Origin: an uncultured Desulfuromonas sp.
Lineage (GTDB): Bacteria; Desulfobacterota; Desulfuromonadia; Desulfuromonadales; Trichloromonadaceae
DNA length: 6,091 bases
Assembly: GCA_937982495.1 (NCBI GenBank)
Contig: CALJLX010000134.1
Span: forward strand, 1-6,091
Reading direction: 5' to 3'
Below are positions 1-6,091 of this stretch, in pieces; the stretch's first letter is position 1; each line of letters begins with the position of its first letter. The notes beneath the pieces were generated by a model. It was not told the origin of the DNA. It saw only the letters and a program-made list of their open reading frames with translations, and searched no databases. A program made the translations under genes and the position numbers.

Positions 1-108
1 TTTTGTTCAATTATTTCATATATTTATTCGTTGCGCGTGTCTGCGAAAGTTGAGTAAAAGGCGTGTGCGATGTTATCCATGAAGCAACTTCGATCAATCC
101 CTCCAAAA
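1..108. other. AT-rich region downstream of pilE, no supported gene
   Basis: This stretch after the pilE stop becomes strongly AT-rich toward base 1. On the minus strand it contains only an 18-codon open frame (ATG at 81, ending TAA at 25) whose nearest GGAGG is about 20 bases upstream, too far to support translation. No tRNA, clear promoter or intrinsic terminator was recognised. The drop in G+C is typical of an intergenic region at the end of an operon. Confidence 0.5.
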
Positions 109-504
109 TCACCAGCAAGCGGCCGGGGTTTTCGCGCCGGCCTGATTTATTGTCATGGAAACGCACTGCGTATCGTTCACCTGAACGCCCTGGGCTGTAG
201 CGGTAAGAATAAATGTGGTTGGTCCTGGGGCGACATCTGAGTCCAGGTCCAACTGATAGCGATTACTTTCCGACATCTGCGGAACGGTAACCCCGATGGT
301 TGCCCCCACATAGGTATTATTCTGGGAAAAATACCGTTCCATCAACTGCGCACCTTGAACCAGCGCGGTCTTGCCATCCGCACGACCGGCTGAAAGCCGA
401 TAATTATTGTACATGGGCGTGGCTATGGCGGCCAAAATACCCAAAATGGCAATAACTACAAGCAATTCAATCAATGAGAATCCTCTTTTGCCATACCGCT
501 TCAT
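109..504 (-). CDS. pilE: Type IV pilin of the PilE type (prepilin, 131 residues)
   Basis: A pilin subunit processed by the prepilin peptidase PilD and inserted into the pilus through the inner membrane; in the pilVWX-pilY1-pilE arrangement PilE is a minor pilin incorporated into the fibre. The N-terminus is a textbook class III signal: a short basic leader (MKRYGKRG) with cleavage after G8, mature Phe1, and Glu5 (E13) in FSLIELLVVIAILGILAAIA, the hydrophobic assembly helix. The helix continues with YNNYRLSAGRADGKTAL and AQLMERYFSQNNTY, as in other PilE proteins. A C-terminal disulfide loop C114...C130 ends with the usual CW-stop. The length is normal for a small pilin. The ATG at 502-504 is supported by AGGGAG five bases upstream. 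It follows pilY1 by 62 bases with no terminator seen, so cotranscription is likely. The exact role, minor rather than major pilin, is inferred from position. Confidence 0.94.
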   Translation of the reverse strand: MKRYGKRGFSLIELLVVIAILGILAAIATPMYNNYRLSAGRADGKTALVQGAQLMERYFSQNNTYVGATIGVTVPQMSESNRYQLDLDSDVAPGPTTFILTATAQGVQVNDTQCVSMTINQAGAKTPAACW

Positions 505-507
505 GTC

Positions 508-515
508 TTCTCCCT
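508..515 (-). promoter_or_regulatory. Ribosome binding site of pilE
   Basis: On the minus strand AGGGAGAA lies just upstream of the pilE ATG, with five bases between AGGGAG and the start codon. It fixes the start at 504. The rest of the 505-566 gap shows no clear promoter or terminator, which fits translation of pilE from a pilY1-pilE message. Confidence 0.8.
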
Positions 516-566
516 ATCTTGGCAAAATTTGACTATCTAATAATGTGAACTTCCGACATGGACCCT

Positions 567-3500
567 TTATTGGAGCTGCCGCCAAGAACGTCTCCCCGCG
601 CCAACCGCGCCGCCACCGAGAGTATCAAAGCTCTCAGTCTCCCCCGATGAATCCGGCGTGATCAGGAATTCCCGCTCTCCCGTACCATCTTCGATAACCG
701 TTGGAGTTTGCAGAATACCATTCTGTGCCCTAAGGCCGCTGATACTCTTATCCACCGACTCGGGAGTGCCATTCTCATCTGTTTCAGTTACCGAAACGCG
801 GTCGTCGTCATTGAACTCATTATCGCCATTGATGTCGAAAACTGAGTATTCCAGATTGCTCCCGTCGAATGCATCCAACTCCATCAGCCAACTGCTTCCG
901 CCGGAATCGCAGGGGTGATCTGACGGAATCAGTGAGACAAAAATCACCCTGTCGTTTCGAAACAATGCATTGGACACGACTCGCTCACCATATCTGAGCG
1001 GCCCGGGCGAAACAAGGTCAAGATACCATCCTCGGTTGTCAGTGGGGTTCGTAATCGTATTATTGGAAACGACTCTCACCCCCCAGTCTGAAGCAGTAGT
1101 TTCATGGGCGATGATCTGGGCCTGCAGGACACTGCGATTTGTCACGGTAATGCGTTCACCGATATCTTTAATGCCATAGAATGTTTGTACTTCCCGATCA
1201 GACTGGGCCGCCGGAATGACATTGTCGCCAACCTCGTGAAATTTACCAGTGCCGAACAGAACCCAAAATTCCCCGTAAATACGTTTGGCGATGGTCGGGC
1301 GCACGGTAATAGGCTGAACCTCTCCATTTGGGCCTACGGCCTTGAACAACGGTCGAGGGACTAAGTCTACTCCGACCGTCTCGGAGTAAGCCACACTCCA
1401 ACTGTCTGGGTTCGCATCGCTAACATCGAATTTCCAAAGGTTGCCCTGCAAATCACCGGCATAGATGACATCTATAATGCGATCGCCATCGGTGTCGACC
1501 GGGGCTGGACTGGAGAGGCCGTTGGGGTTGGCGACCGAGCCGACCCCAACATCAATGGCTTTGATGATGGTTCCATTGGCGATGTCAGTCAGATAAAGGA
1601 CTGCTTTACCCGTTGCGCTGTTGTACCCGTTACCGAACAGGGCCGCCCACTTGCCGTTTTTCAAGCGTACAATGGTTGAGTCGCCAAGGGTGTAACCGAG
1701 GTCGGCGTAGTCGTAACCGGTCCCCGTCGTCGCCGAATTGATTTCCCAAAGAACCGAATCCTCGTCAAAATCTTGCGGGTAGGTCACGTCCAGAGCAAAA
1801 ATCCCCTGACCACCGCCACCGAGGGAACTCACCAAAACGGTATGCCAGGCCGAACCGAAATAAACATCCGTGGCCCTGGGTGATCCGTCGACCAAATAGC
1901 GGTGAGCATTGTCCTGAGACCCGTAGTTGCGTTCCGTGAGTCGGTTCAACTCAGGGATGATGGTGTCCGGAAGATAGGCAAAGATTTCGACCCCGGTCGT
2001 CGCCGAAAATGCGTGCAACATGCCGTCGTTGGCACCGACATAGACGATTGCGGGTCGGGTCAGATAGTTGTTGTCGGCACGAAAACTCTTGTAGGTCCCT
2101 CCCTCGGAAAGCCCGGAACGGTCATAGCCATAGTTGGGGGTTCCGACATAATAAGGGTCGGAATTGACGATATCCCCCAGCAGGCTGGAGCGGTCCCGAA
2201 AGATTCCGTTGTGCTGGTTCTCGTTGCTTTGATCTCCGCGCAGATAAGCGGTCCGATCCTCACCCAGACCGTCGACCGTTCCAGAAACATCTTTGTTCAA
2301 AAAGGCTTTCTGGGCGGGGGTCAGGTTGTCCCAGACGAATTCGGTACCGGTGGAAATCGCACTCGAGGAATAAATCACCCGGTCCGGTTCTTCCGGAATC
2401 AAGGTGCCGGCGTTCCACAGCAGGTCTCCGATAGTGCCGTCCAGATTGACCTGATAGGCCAGCAACTCGCCATACCAGTCCCCACTGTTGAAACGGGCCT
2501 GATATACAACGGTTCCCAGATTCAGCTGCGTTGAGTTGGCGGCAACTGCTGAAGAGGACGAGGTCTGTTCGGCCAGTTCAAGAAAAACCTCGTTCAGGCT
2601 GTTTTCCAGTTGGGTCGGGTCGGTGGAAAAATAATAGTTATCCGGCAGACCGTCGCCGTCCTTGTCCCAAGACAGAGGGTCGGTGGGGAAATCCAGTTCC
2701 TTATCGTACCCTCCCCACTTGCTGGCGTAGTACAACGGCTGTTCGAGTACCAGGCCGACAGCGTTAGCGGAGATGTCGAAAGTTTGCCCTTCGGCGGCAT
2801 CACCGGAGGCACAGTTTGAACAACCGTCAATCGATGTGGGGTCGTTAAAACTGAAGCCGTTGATCCCCGAATAGGCATGGAAACCGTCCGCCGTAGTTCC
2901 GCTGATGGAAAAGCCGAAACCCATGGCGTCACCGGTCGATTGGGAAAAAACATCGGTCGAAACGGTAATGGTTTTGGCCGCGGTGTCAATTTGGTAGCTG
3001 ACAATGCCACTCATGTCCTGGTCATAGTCGCCGCCCTGCTCACTGTCTTCCCACTGCACGAAAAAGGAGCCGGTGCCGTTTTCGATACTCTGATTGATTT
3101 TCTTGAAATTGACGATGGCGCAGTTGGCATCGGGAGACATAGTGGTGTTCCGACAGGCCGGCAGGATGGTCACCGACGGGATCGTCTGCCCAGGCAGGGG
3201 GATATCGATTTTTGGAACCGCCGGCGCTAGGGAGACGCCGAAAGTTTTTACCGTCTGATCATCTTCGAGGTCGCTGCGCAGACTGTGGGTATAGGCGAAG
3301 TGAGCCAGTCCGGCAAGATGGAAGGATCCGCTCAGGCGGGGCGATTCGGGACAGATCCCTCTGACGTCGCCCAGGGAATTGACCGTTTTGGCCGTACACA
3401 GCTGGTTGTTGTCCGTACCGTTTTCACCCACAAACCAGCTATTGCCATGAATCCCTTCCCCCTCACCGACCACATCGGTGAGATCTTCTGCTGATCCGGC

Positions 3501-6091
3501 GCCGGGCAGGTCCACCGAACCGGCCGACTCGAGTTCATCGGCATCATAGGAGGCCATGCTGGCGTTGAAGTTGATGATGTTCAGAGGAGCGCAGTAATTA
3601 GCCGCGCTCAAGGGGTCTGCCCAGGCAGCGGTCCCCAGGCCAGAAATTTTATCACTGCCACTGATTGTGTAGCCGGCGGTATCTCCGGCAAAATAGCGCA
3701 GACTTTCAAGGAAGATTTCGGACTGAGGGTTGCCCCAGTTAGTGCACTGTCCATTGTTAAAGGAGCTTTTGCCCCAGGTGCAATTGTCACCGCCGGTGGT
3801 TGAAAGATTGTAAGTACCATCGCCATGATCGTAGCCATAAAGTTTTAACTTATTCAGCGCGTCGATAATGGTTCCGGTCGATGGTGCAGTCTTGAACGTA
3901 CCGTCGCTGTCCACGTTGATTTCATCCAGAATCGTGCTGATATTTTTCCGCAGCACTCCACCTGACTTGTTGTAGACATAGCTGCCTGTCATCAGGCCGA
4001 AAAGAAGCCGTTCGTCATCGCCATACATCTGCAGCAGACCGACCGGCTTGTAATTGCCGTCGGGATAACGCTTGCAGCGTTCGGAACCAATCAGGCTGCT
4101 GTCGCAGACCTTGACCCGCACGTTGTAGTCATCATTTCCTAACCCGACGTTGGCTTTAACCGGGGCGCCGCGATTGGCAAACAGACCCGTTACCACGGCA
4201 TCGTTTTCGTTGGCGTTGGTTTTTTCTTCGTTCCACCGGCACTGCCAGCGCTCGTTGGCGGTCCACAGGTCGTAGTTCCCCTCGGCCACCCGCAAAAACG
4301 GTGGGGTCGTGACCGCTTGGGAAAATCCGCTGCTTGCCACTGTCGTATTACACAGGGAGATTCCAACCCGGGACGGATTCGTCAGACTCCAGCTGTTATA
4401 GGTGCCGGAACCGACACTTTTCGTCACATTCACCGTCAAAGAACCGGTTCCGGCGTTGAACGCCGTGACATACCCCCGCATATTGCGACTCGAAGGAGCC
4501 GCCGGGTTGACAATGGTGATCTGATCCCCGACCTGAGCTTTGCCGCTGGTATAGGTCGTGGTGAAGGTTTTCGAACCGGTGCCGATACTCACCGAACTCG
4601 AACTGGTCGCCGTTGTCGGCTGCGACGCAGGGTTGAAGGGGGTCAGTTTGTCAATATCGCTTCCCGAATAATGCTTTACCCAGCTATGCGCATCATTGGG
4701 CAAGTAGGTCCGCTCCAGCACGGTCAACGAATCGGTATCGGTTGAACGGTTGCCGCCATAGAGAATCTTGCGTACGGCGTCAATCCGGGCCATCGAGGCC
4801 CAGTTCAGGAAGTTGCCGCTCCACTTATTGGTACAGTACTTGTCCGTACTGTTGGCGGAAGGATTAAAACGGCCGTCCGTCGTGCTGTAATCGTAGCATT
4901 TATAGGGGTCGAAATAGCCGTAGTAGTTGACGTTGTGGGAATAGGTGGAGTTGGGCAACCCGTCGCCGTCCAGATCGTCGTATTCGTTGTAGGCAGAGAA
5001 AAACAGCTGGTGGTCGTTGGACATGTTGAGCATGACCAGCGGCGTCGCCGACTGGGTCAGAAAGAGCGGCGCCTGGGCCAAATTCCCGGTGCCGGTCGAA
5101 ACGGTTCCGCCGGTGCCGCAACTCTCATCAATTGAGCCGTCGCAGTCGTTGTCCTTGCCGTCACAGAGTTCAGGGGCTCCGGGATAGATGCCTGCGTCGG
5201 CATCGTTGCAGTCGCCGTCGGTGGTCCTGTAACCGTCGCCGTCGGCATCGCAGCCTTCATTGGTAACGCCGTCGCAGTCGTTGTCGAGGTTGTCGCTGCA
5301 GAGTTCGGGGGCACCAGGATAAACCGTGGCGTTGCCGTCGTCGCAATCACCGGCGGCAACGGTGAAGCCATCGCCGTCATTATCCGGCGAGCAGCCCTCG
5401 TCGATCTCCCCGTCGCAATCATTGTCGATGCCGTCGTAGCAAATCTCACCGGCTCCGGGATTGATCGCGGCGTTGCTGTCGTTGCAATCCCCGTTCCCGA
5501 CGGTGTAGCCATCACCATCGTTATCGGGATCGACCACGACAGCGCAACTGTCGGGATCCGTTACCGTCGCATTTTGTGGGATATCCCCATTCGGAATGCT
5601 ATTGCTGCTGCTTTGTGTGAGATAAAAACCGTCAAATTTGAAATCTTTTTCACGGGACCAGAAATTGATGGTATGCACTCCGACAGAGGCGATCTCAATC
5701 CGGGGAGGGGCGGGTCCCGTGTTCTGCCGATCATTCACCCAATTGTATTTCTTATCGCTGGCCGGGGTCGTGATATTACCGACCATGCTGCCGTCAAGTC
5801 CATACCAGATGGAATTTTGATCGCCCTTTTTGTCATCGTTTCCCCGCACCCAGAGATACCAGGTCCCGGTCGCCGGAAAATTCAGTTGATAGCCCGTCGG
5901 ATTGCCCGACGGGCTACCGGAGGCAGAGTTCTTGCCCTTTAGGGCTTTATCACTATTTGCTTTTTTATCGGAAACAAGGTCGAAAGTGTTTCCCTGGGTT
6001 GTATAGTCCTCGGCCTCGATATAATAGGTTTTACCCGGCTCGACCGGGCAGGCGGCAGCCTGAACCCAAGCGGGGGTCAAGACCACCAGCA
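567..6091 (-). CDS. pilY1: PilY1/PilC-family type IV pilus tip adhesin, 5'-partial, with extra N-terminal CBM-like and MopE-like modules
   Basis: Role known for the family: a large secreted protein at the type IV pilus tip that works with minor pilins to prime assembly, oppose retraction and mediate adhesion. The visible product is about 1840 residues (numbered from the GTG at 6086); P. aeruginosa PilY1 is near 1160. That GTG is probably internal: the frame stays open to the edge, preceding codon CTG, and the first visible residues (VLTPAWVQA) are the end of a signal peptide, so the true start lies beyond 6091. Order of parts: signal peptide end to about 10; CBM-like domain 13-158; three MopE-type repeats 186-323; Gly/Thr linker 324-335; PilY1 N-terminal region from about 336, with an inserted module at 494-569; family blocks VGEGEGIHGNSWFVGE (873-888) and EDSEQGGDYDQDM (1013-1025); propeller about 1304-1720; typical C-terminal SWRQL before TAA. 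Next gene pilE follows after 62 bases, probably same transcript. Family assignment is firm; the function of the added modules is inferred. Confidence 0.96.
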   Translation of the reverse strand, partial: LVVLTPAWVQAAACPVEPGKTYYIEAEDYTTQGNTFDLVSDKKANSDKALKGKNSASGSPSGNPTGYQLNFPATGTWYLWVRGNDDKKGDQNSIWYGLDGSMVGNITTPASDKKYNWVNDRQNTGPAPPRIEIASVGVHTINFWSREKDFKFDGFYLTQSSSNSIPNGDIPQNATVTDPDSCAVVVDPDNDGDGYTVGNGDCNDSNAAINPGAGEICYDGIDNDCDGEIDEGCSPDNDGDGFTVAAGDCDDGNATVYPGAPELCSDNLDNDCDGVTNEGCDADGDGYRTTDGDCNDADAGIYPGAPELCDGKDNDCDGSIDESCGTGGTVSTGTGNLAQAPLFLTQSATPLVMLNMSNDHQLFFSAYNEYDDLDGDGLPNSTYSHNVNYYGYFDPYKCYDYSTTDGRFNPSANSTDKYCTNKWSGNFLNWASMARIDAVRKILYGGNRSTDTDSLTVLERTYLPNDAHSWVKHYSGSDIDKLTPFNPASQPTTATSSSSVSIGTGSKTFTTTYTSGKAQVGDQITIVNPAAPSSRNMRGYVTAFNAGTGSLTVNVTKSVGSGTYNSWSLTNPSRVGISLCNTTVASSGFSQAVTTPPFLRVAEGNYDLWTANERWQCRWNEEKTNANENDAVVTGLFANRGAPVKANVGLGNDDYNVRVKVCDSSLIGSERCKRYPDGNYKPVGLLQMYGDDERLLFGLMTGSYVYNKSGGVLRKNISTILDEINVDSDGTFKTAPSTGTIIDALNKLKLYGYDHGDGTYNLSTTGGDNCTWGKSSFNNGQCTNWGNPQSEIFLESLRYFAGDTAGYTISGSDKISGLGTAAWADPLSAANYCAPLNIINFNASMASYDADELESAGSVDLPGAGSAEDLTDVVGEGEGIHGNSWFVGENGTDNNQLCTAKTVNSLGDVRGICPESPRLSGSFHLAGLAHFAYTHSLRSDLEDDQTVKTFGVSLAPAVPKIDIPLPGQTIPSVTILPACRNTTMSPDANCAIVNFKKINQSIENGTGSFFVQWEDSEQGGDYDQDMSGIVSYQIDTAAKTITVSTDVFSQSTGDAMGFGFSISGTTADGFHAYSGINGFSFNDPTSIDGCSNCASGDAAEGQTFDISANAVGLVLEQPLYYASKWGGYDKELDFPTDPLSWDKDGDGLPDNYYFSTDPTQLENSLNEVFLELAEQTSSSSAVAANSTQLNLGTVVYQARFNSGDWYGELLAYQVNLDGTIGDLLWNAGTLIPEEPDRVIYSSSAISTGTEFVWDNLTPAQKAFLNKDVSGTVDGLGEDRTAYLRGDQSNENQHNGIFRDRSSLLGDIVNSDPYYVGTPNYGYDRSGLSEGGTYKSFRADNNYLTRPAIVYVGANDGMLHAFSATTGVEIFAYLPDTIIPELNRLTERNYGSQDNAHRYLVDGSPRATDVYFGSAWHTVLVSSLGGGGQGIFALDVTYPQDFDEDSVLWEINSATTGTGYDYADLGYTLGDSTIVRLKNGKWAALFGNGYNSATGKAVLYLTDIANGTIIKAIDVGVGSVANPNGLSSPAPVDTDGDRIIDVIYAGDLQGNLWKFDVSDANPDSWSVAYSETVGVDLVPRPLFKAVGPNGEVQPITVRPTIAKRIYGEFWVLFGTGKFHEVGDNVIPAAQSDREVQTFYGIKDIGERITVTNRSVLQAQIIAHETTASDWGVRVVSNNTITNPTDNRGWYLDLVSPGPLRYGERVVSNALFRNDRVIFVSLIPSDHPCDSGGSSWLMELDAFDGSNLEYSVFDINGDNEFNDDDRVSVTETDENGTPESVDKSISGLRAQNGILQTPTVIEDGTGEREFLITPDSSGETESFDTLGGGAVGAGRRSWRQLQ
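927..2177 (-). other. C-terminal PilC/PilY beta-propeller domain with calcium-binding loop
   Basis: Residues about 1304-1720. The domain opens with GDIVNSDPYYVG and continues with blade-type blocks IVYVGANDGMLHAF, HRYLVDGSPRATDVYF, VLVSSLGGGGQGIFALDV and WAALFGNGYNS, all hallmarks of the Neisseria PilC beta-propeller family. An EF-hand-like loop D1531-x-D1533-x-D1535-x3-D1539 (bases 1470-1496) leads into IYAGDLQGNLWKFD. It corresponds to the calcium site of P. aeruginosa PilY1 around D851-D859, which controls the balance of pilus extension and retraction. All the acidic positions are kept here, so calcium binding is likely retained. This is the most conserved part of the protein and the basis of the family call. 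Confidence 0.93.
1521..1550. repeat. 12-bp inverted repeat with one mismatch inside the propeller coding region
   Basis: GTTGGGGTTGGC at 1521-1532 pairs with GCCGACCCCAAC at 1539-1550 across a six-base loop, with a single mismatch (T-G on this strand, C-A in the mRNA). It codes for the VGVGSVANPNG stretch just before the calcium loop. No terminator-like T-run follows. It may be chance from the amino acid sequence. Confidence 0.5.
2232..2240 (-). other. RGD tripeptide before the PilY1 propeller
   Basis: Residues 1283-1285 are R-G-D within YLRGDQSNEN. P. aeruginosa PilY1 also has an RGD that has been linked to integrin binding. As I recall, a 'LRGD' followed by an acidic residue is common at this place in PilY1 proteins, including those of environmental bacteria. 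Here it may be structural rather than a host-cell ligand. Confidence 0.6.
4380..4607 (-). other. Phage tail-fibre-like 'IGTGSKTFT' module inserted in the PilY1 N-terminal region
   Basis: Residues about 494-569 contain SVSIGTGSKTFTT, then QVGDQITIVNPAAPSSRNMRG, Y-V-T-A-F-N, the strand GSLTVNVTKSVGSGTY and NSWSL. This resembles a module I know from phage tail fibre and other virion-associated proteins: 'IGTGSKTFTvq.gl.f..G..v.i....np.nyM.G.Vt.y...tG.ltv.v....GsGty..W.i'. It is flanked by a Ser/Thr-rich stretch (490-500) and falls between PilY1-type blocks (the LPNDAHSWVKHY region and the PFLRVAEGNYDLW region), so it looks like an insertion into the PilY1 scaffold. Likely a small beta-rich spacer or binding module at the cell surface. 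Similarity is judged from memory of the pattern; its function is unknown. Confidence 0.6.
5118..5531 (-). repeat. Three tandem MopE-type putative metal-binding repeats (about 47, 47 and 44 residues)
   Basis: Residues 186-323 are three copies of one unit: 186-232 (5391-5531), 233-279 (5250-5390) and 280-323 (5118-5249). Each unit follows D-x-D-G-D-G-[YF], then G-D-C-[ND]-D, then [NY]-P-G-A-x-E-[IL]-C, then D-N-D-C-D-G, ending [DN]-E-[GS]-C. This is the 'putative metal-binding motif' (MopE) pattern. Each copy has four cysteines at equivalent places (201/216/224/232; 248/263/271/279; 293/308/315/323), suggesting two disulfides per unit, and acidic loops like those of calcium-binding type 3 thrombospondin repeats. 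The repeat is visible in DNA too, for example the recurring ccgtcgca(g/a)tc(g/a)ttgtc near 5144, 5271 and 5411. Calcium is the most likely ligand from the loop chemistry; copper is suggested only by the name of the family. Confidence 0.93.
5613..6050 (-). other. CBM6/CBM35-like carbohydrate-binding beta-sandwich domain at the PilY1 N-terminus
   Basis: Residues about 13-158 of the visible protein look like a family 6/35-type carbohydrate-binding module. Near the start is YYIEAEDY, with the E-A-E pair (E24, E26) that binds structural calcium in such modules. It is followed by a G-T-W-Y-L-W-V-R strand (74-81), a short strand leading to LDG (97-99), and the closing pattern GVHTINFWSRE (136-146) then FDGFYLT (151-157), equivalent to the usual 'G.H.l.i..re.g..lD.i.lt' ending. 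Aromatic residues W94, Y95, W116 and W143 are candidates for stacking on sugar rings. C13 and C181 flank the domain and could form a disulfide. Such modules occur in secreted glycan-active enzymes and adhesins and are not part of the classical PilY1. Recognised by pattern only; the ligand cannot be predicted. Confidence 0.72.
5890..5916. repeat. Perfect 11-bp inverted repeat with 5-base loop inside the pilY1 coding region
   Basis: TAGCCCGTCGG at 5890-5900 is the exact reverse complement of CCGACGGGCTA at 5906-5916, separated by ATTGC. It encodes residues 57-66 (GSPSGNPTGY), a loop in the CBM-like domain, about 170-200 bases from the start of the visible frame. It would form a strong hairpin in the mRNA. 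No T-run follows on either strand, so it is not an intrinsic terminator. Function unknown. Confidence 0.75.
6060..6089 (-). other. C-terminal part of a Sec signal peptide (truncated by window edge)
   Basis: The first visible residues of the PilY1 frame read LVVLTPAWVQA followed by AAC. This is a hydrophobic stretch ending in an A-x-A-type site, with likely signal peptidase I cleavage after VQA (residue 10). The n-region and most of the h-region lie outside the window. A cysteine follows at residue 13, preceded by AAA; a lipobox normally has Leu, Val or Ile at -3, so lipoprotein processing is less likely but cannot be excluded. The segment shows that the protein is exported and that the gene start is not in view. 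Confidence 0.7.

Noticed and set aside
25..81. 18-codon minus-strand open frame downstream of pilE
   Set aside because: Too short, with the only GGAGG about 20 bases from the ATG and no recognisable product.
121..142. GGCCGG/CCGGCC hairpin at the 3' end of pilE as a terminator
   Set aside because: The stem is only six bases, sits inside the coding sequence before the stop codon, and is not followed by a T-run on the minus strand.
1902..2534. A 210-codon open frame on the plus strand, opposite the PilY1 propeller region
   Set aside because: It lies fully antisense to a strongly conserved part of PilY1, its predicted product shows no recognisable domain, and no ribosome binding site supports it. 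It is a by-product of codon choice in pilY1.
4317..4745. A 142-codon open frame on the plus strand
   Set aside because: Antisense to pilY1, with Arg/Gly-rich low-information content and no domain or start signal. Other plus-strand frames over pilY1 were rejected on the same grounds.
5057..5518. A 153-codon minus-strand frame overlapping the MopE repeats in another reading frame
   Set aside because: It is the shifted reading of the repetitive DNA, giving an Ala/Thr-rich product, while the PilY1 frame gives clean motif repeats.
567..6091. Phase variation of pilY1 by a homopolymer tract, as in Neisseria pilC
   Set aside because: The longest mononucleotide runs seen are about six bases (near 2945 and 5960), too short to suggest slippage-driven switching.
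1..6091. CRISPR array, tRNA, insertion sequence or other mobile element
   Set aside because: No spaced direct repeats, cloverleaf, transposase or terminal inverted repeats were seen; the only tandem repeat is the coding MopE block.

Overview
The window holds the end of a type IV pilus accessory operon, read entirely on the minus strand (right to left). It contains two genes. The first is a very large pilY1/pilC-type pilus-tip adhesin gene that fills about 90% of the window; its extreme 5' end lies beyond base 6091. The second is a short pilin gene of the PilE type, 62 bases downstream. The order pilY1 then pilE matches the end of the classical fimU-pilV-pilW-pilX-pilY1-pilE minor-pilin cluster, so the minor pilin genes are expected just outside the right edge.

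The organism is probably a Gram-negative proteobacterium in the broad sense. A MopE-type metal-binding repeat block inside the protein, mid-range G+C and the style of the PilY1 suggest a Desulfuromonadales/Geobacter-like (former Deltaproteobacteria) lineage or a related aquatic group. This is inference from protein style; there is no rRNA or other marker here.

Layout: 1-108 is an AT-rich region downstream of pilE with no supported gene. 109-504 (minus) is pilE. 505-566 is a short intergenic gap with a good ribosome binding site for pilE. 567-6091 (minus) is pilY1. From N to C terminus the PilY1 product reads: end of a Sec signal peptide; a CBM6/CBM35-like carbohydrate-binding beta-sandwich; three tandem MopE-type Asp/Cys repeats; the PilY1 N-terminal region, interrupted by a phage tail-fibre-like 'GTGSKTFT' module; and the C-terminal PilC/PilY beta-propeller with its calcium loop.

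How they work together: in characterised systems the minor pilins and PilY1 form a priming complex at the pilus tip. PilY1 is the exposed adhesin and its calcium loop affects extension and retraction. Here the conserved PilY1 core carries extra N-terminal modules that look suited to binding glycans and metal ions. That is the main unusual point of the window: a multi-domain, probably sugar- and metal-binding pilus tip. All other open frames, on both strands, are judged to be shadows of these two genes.
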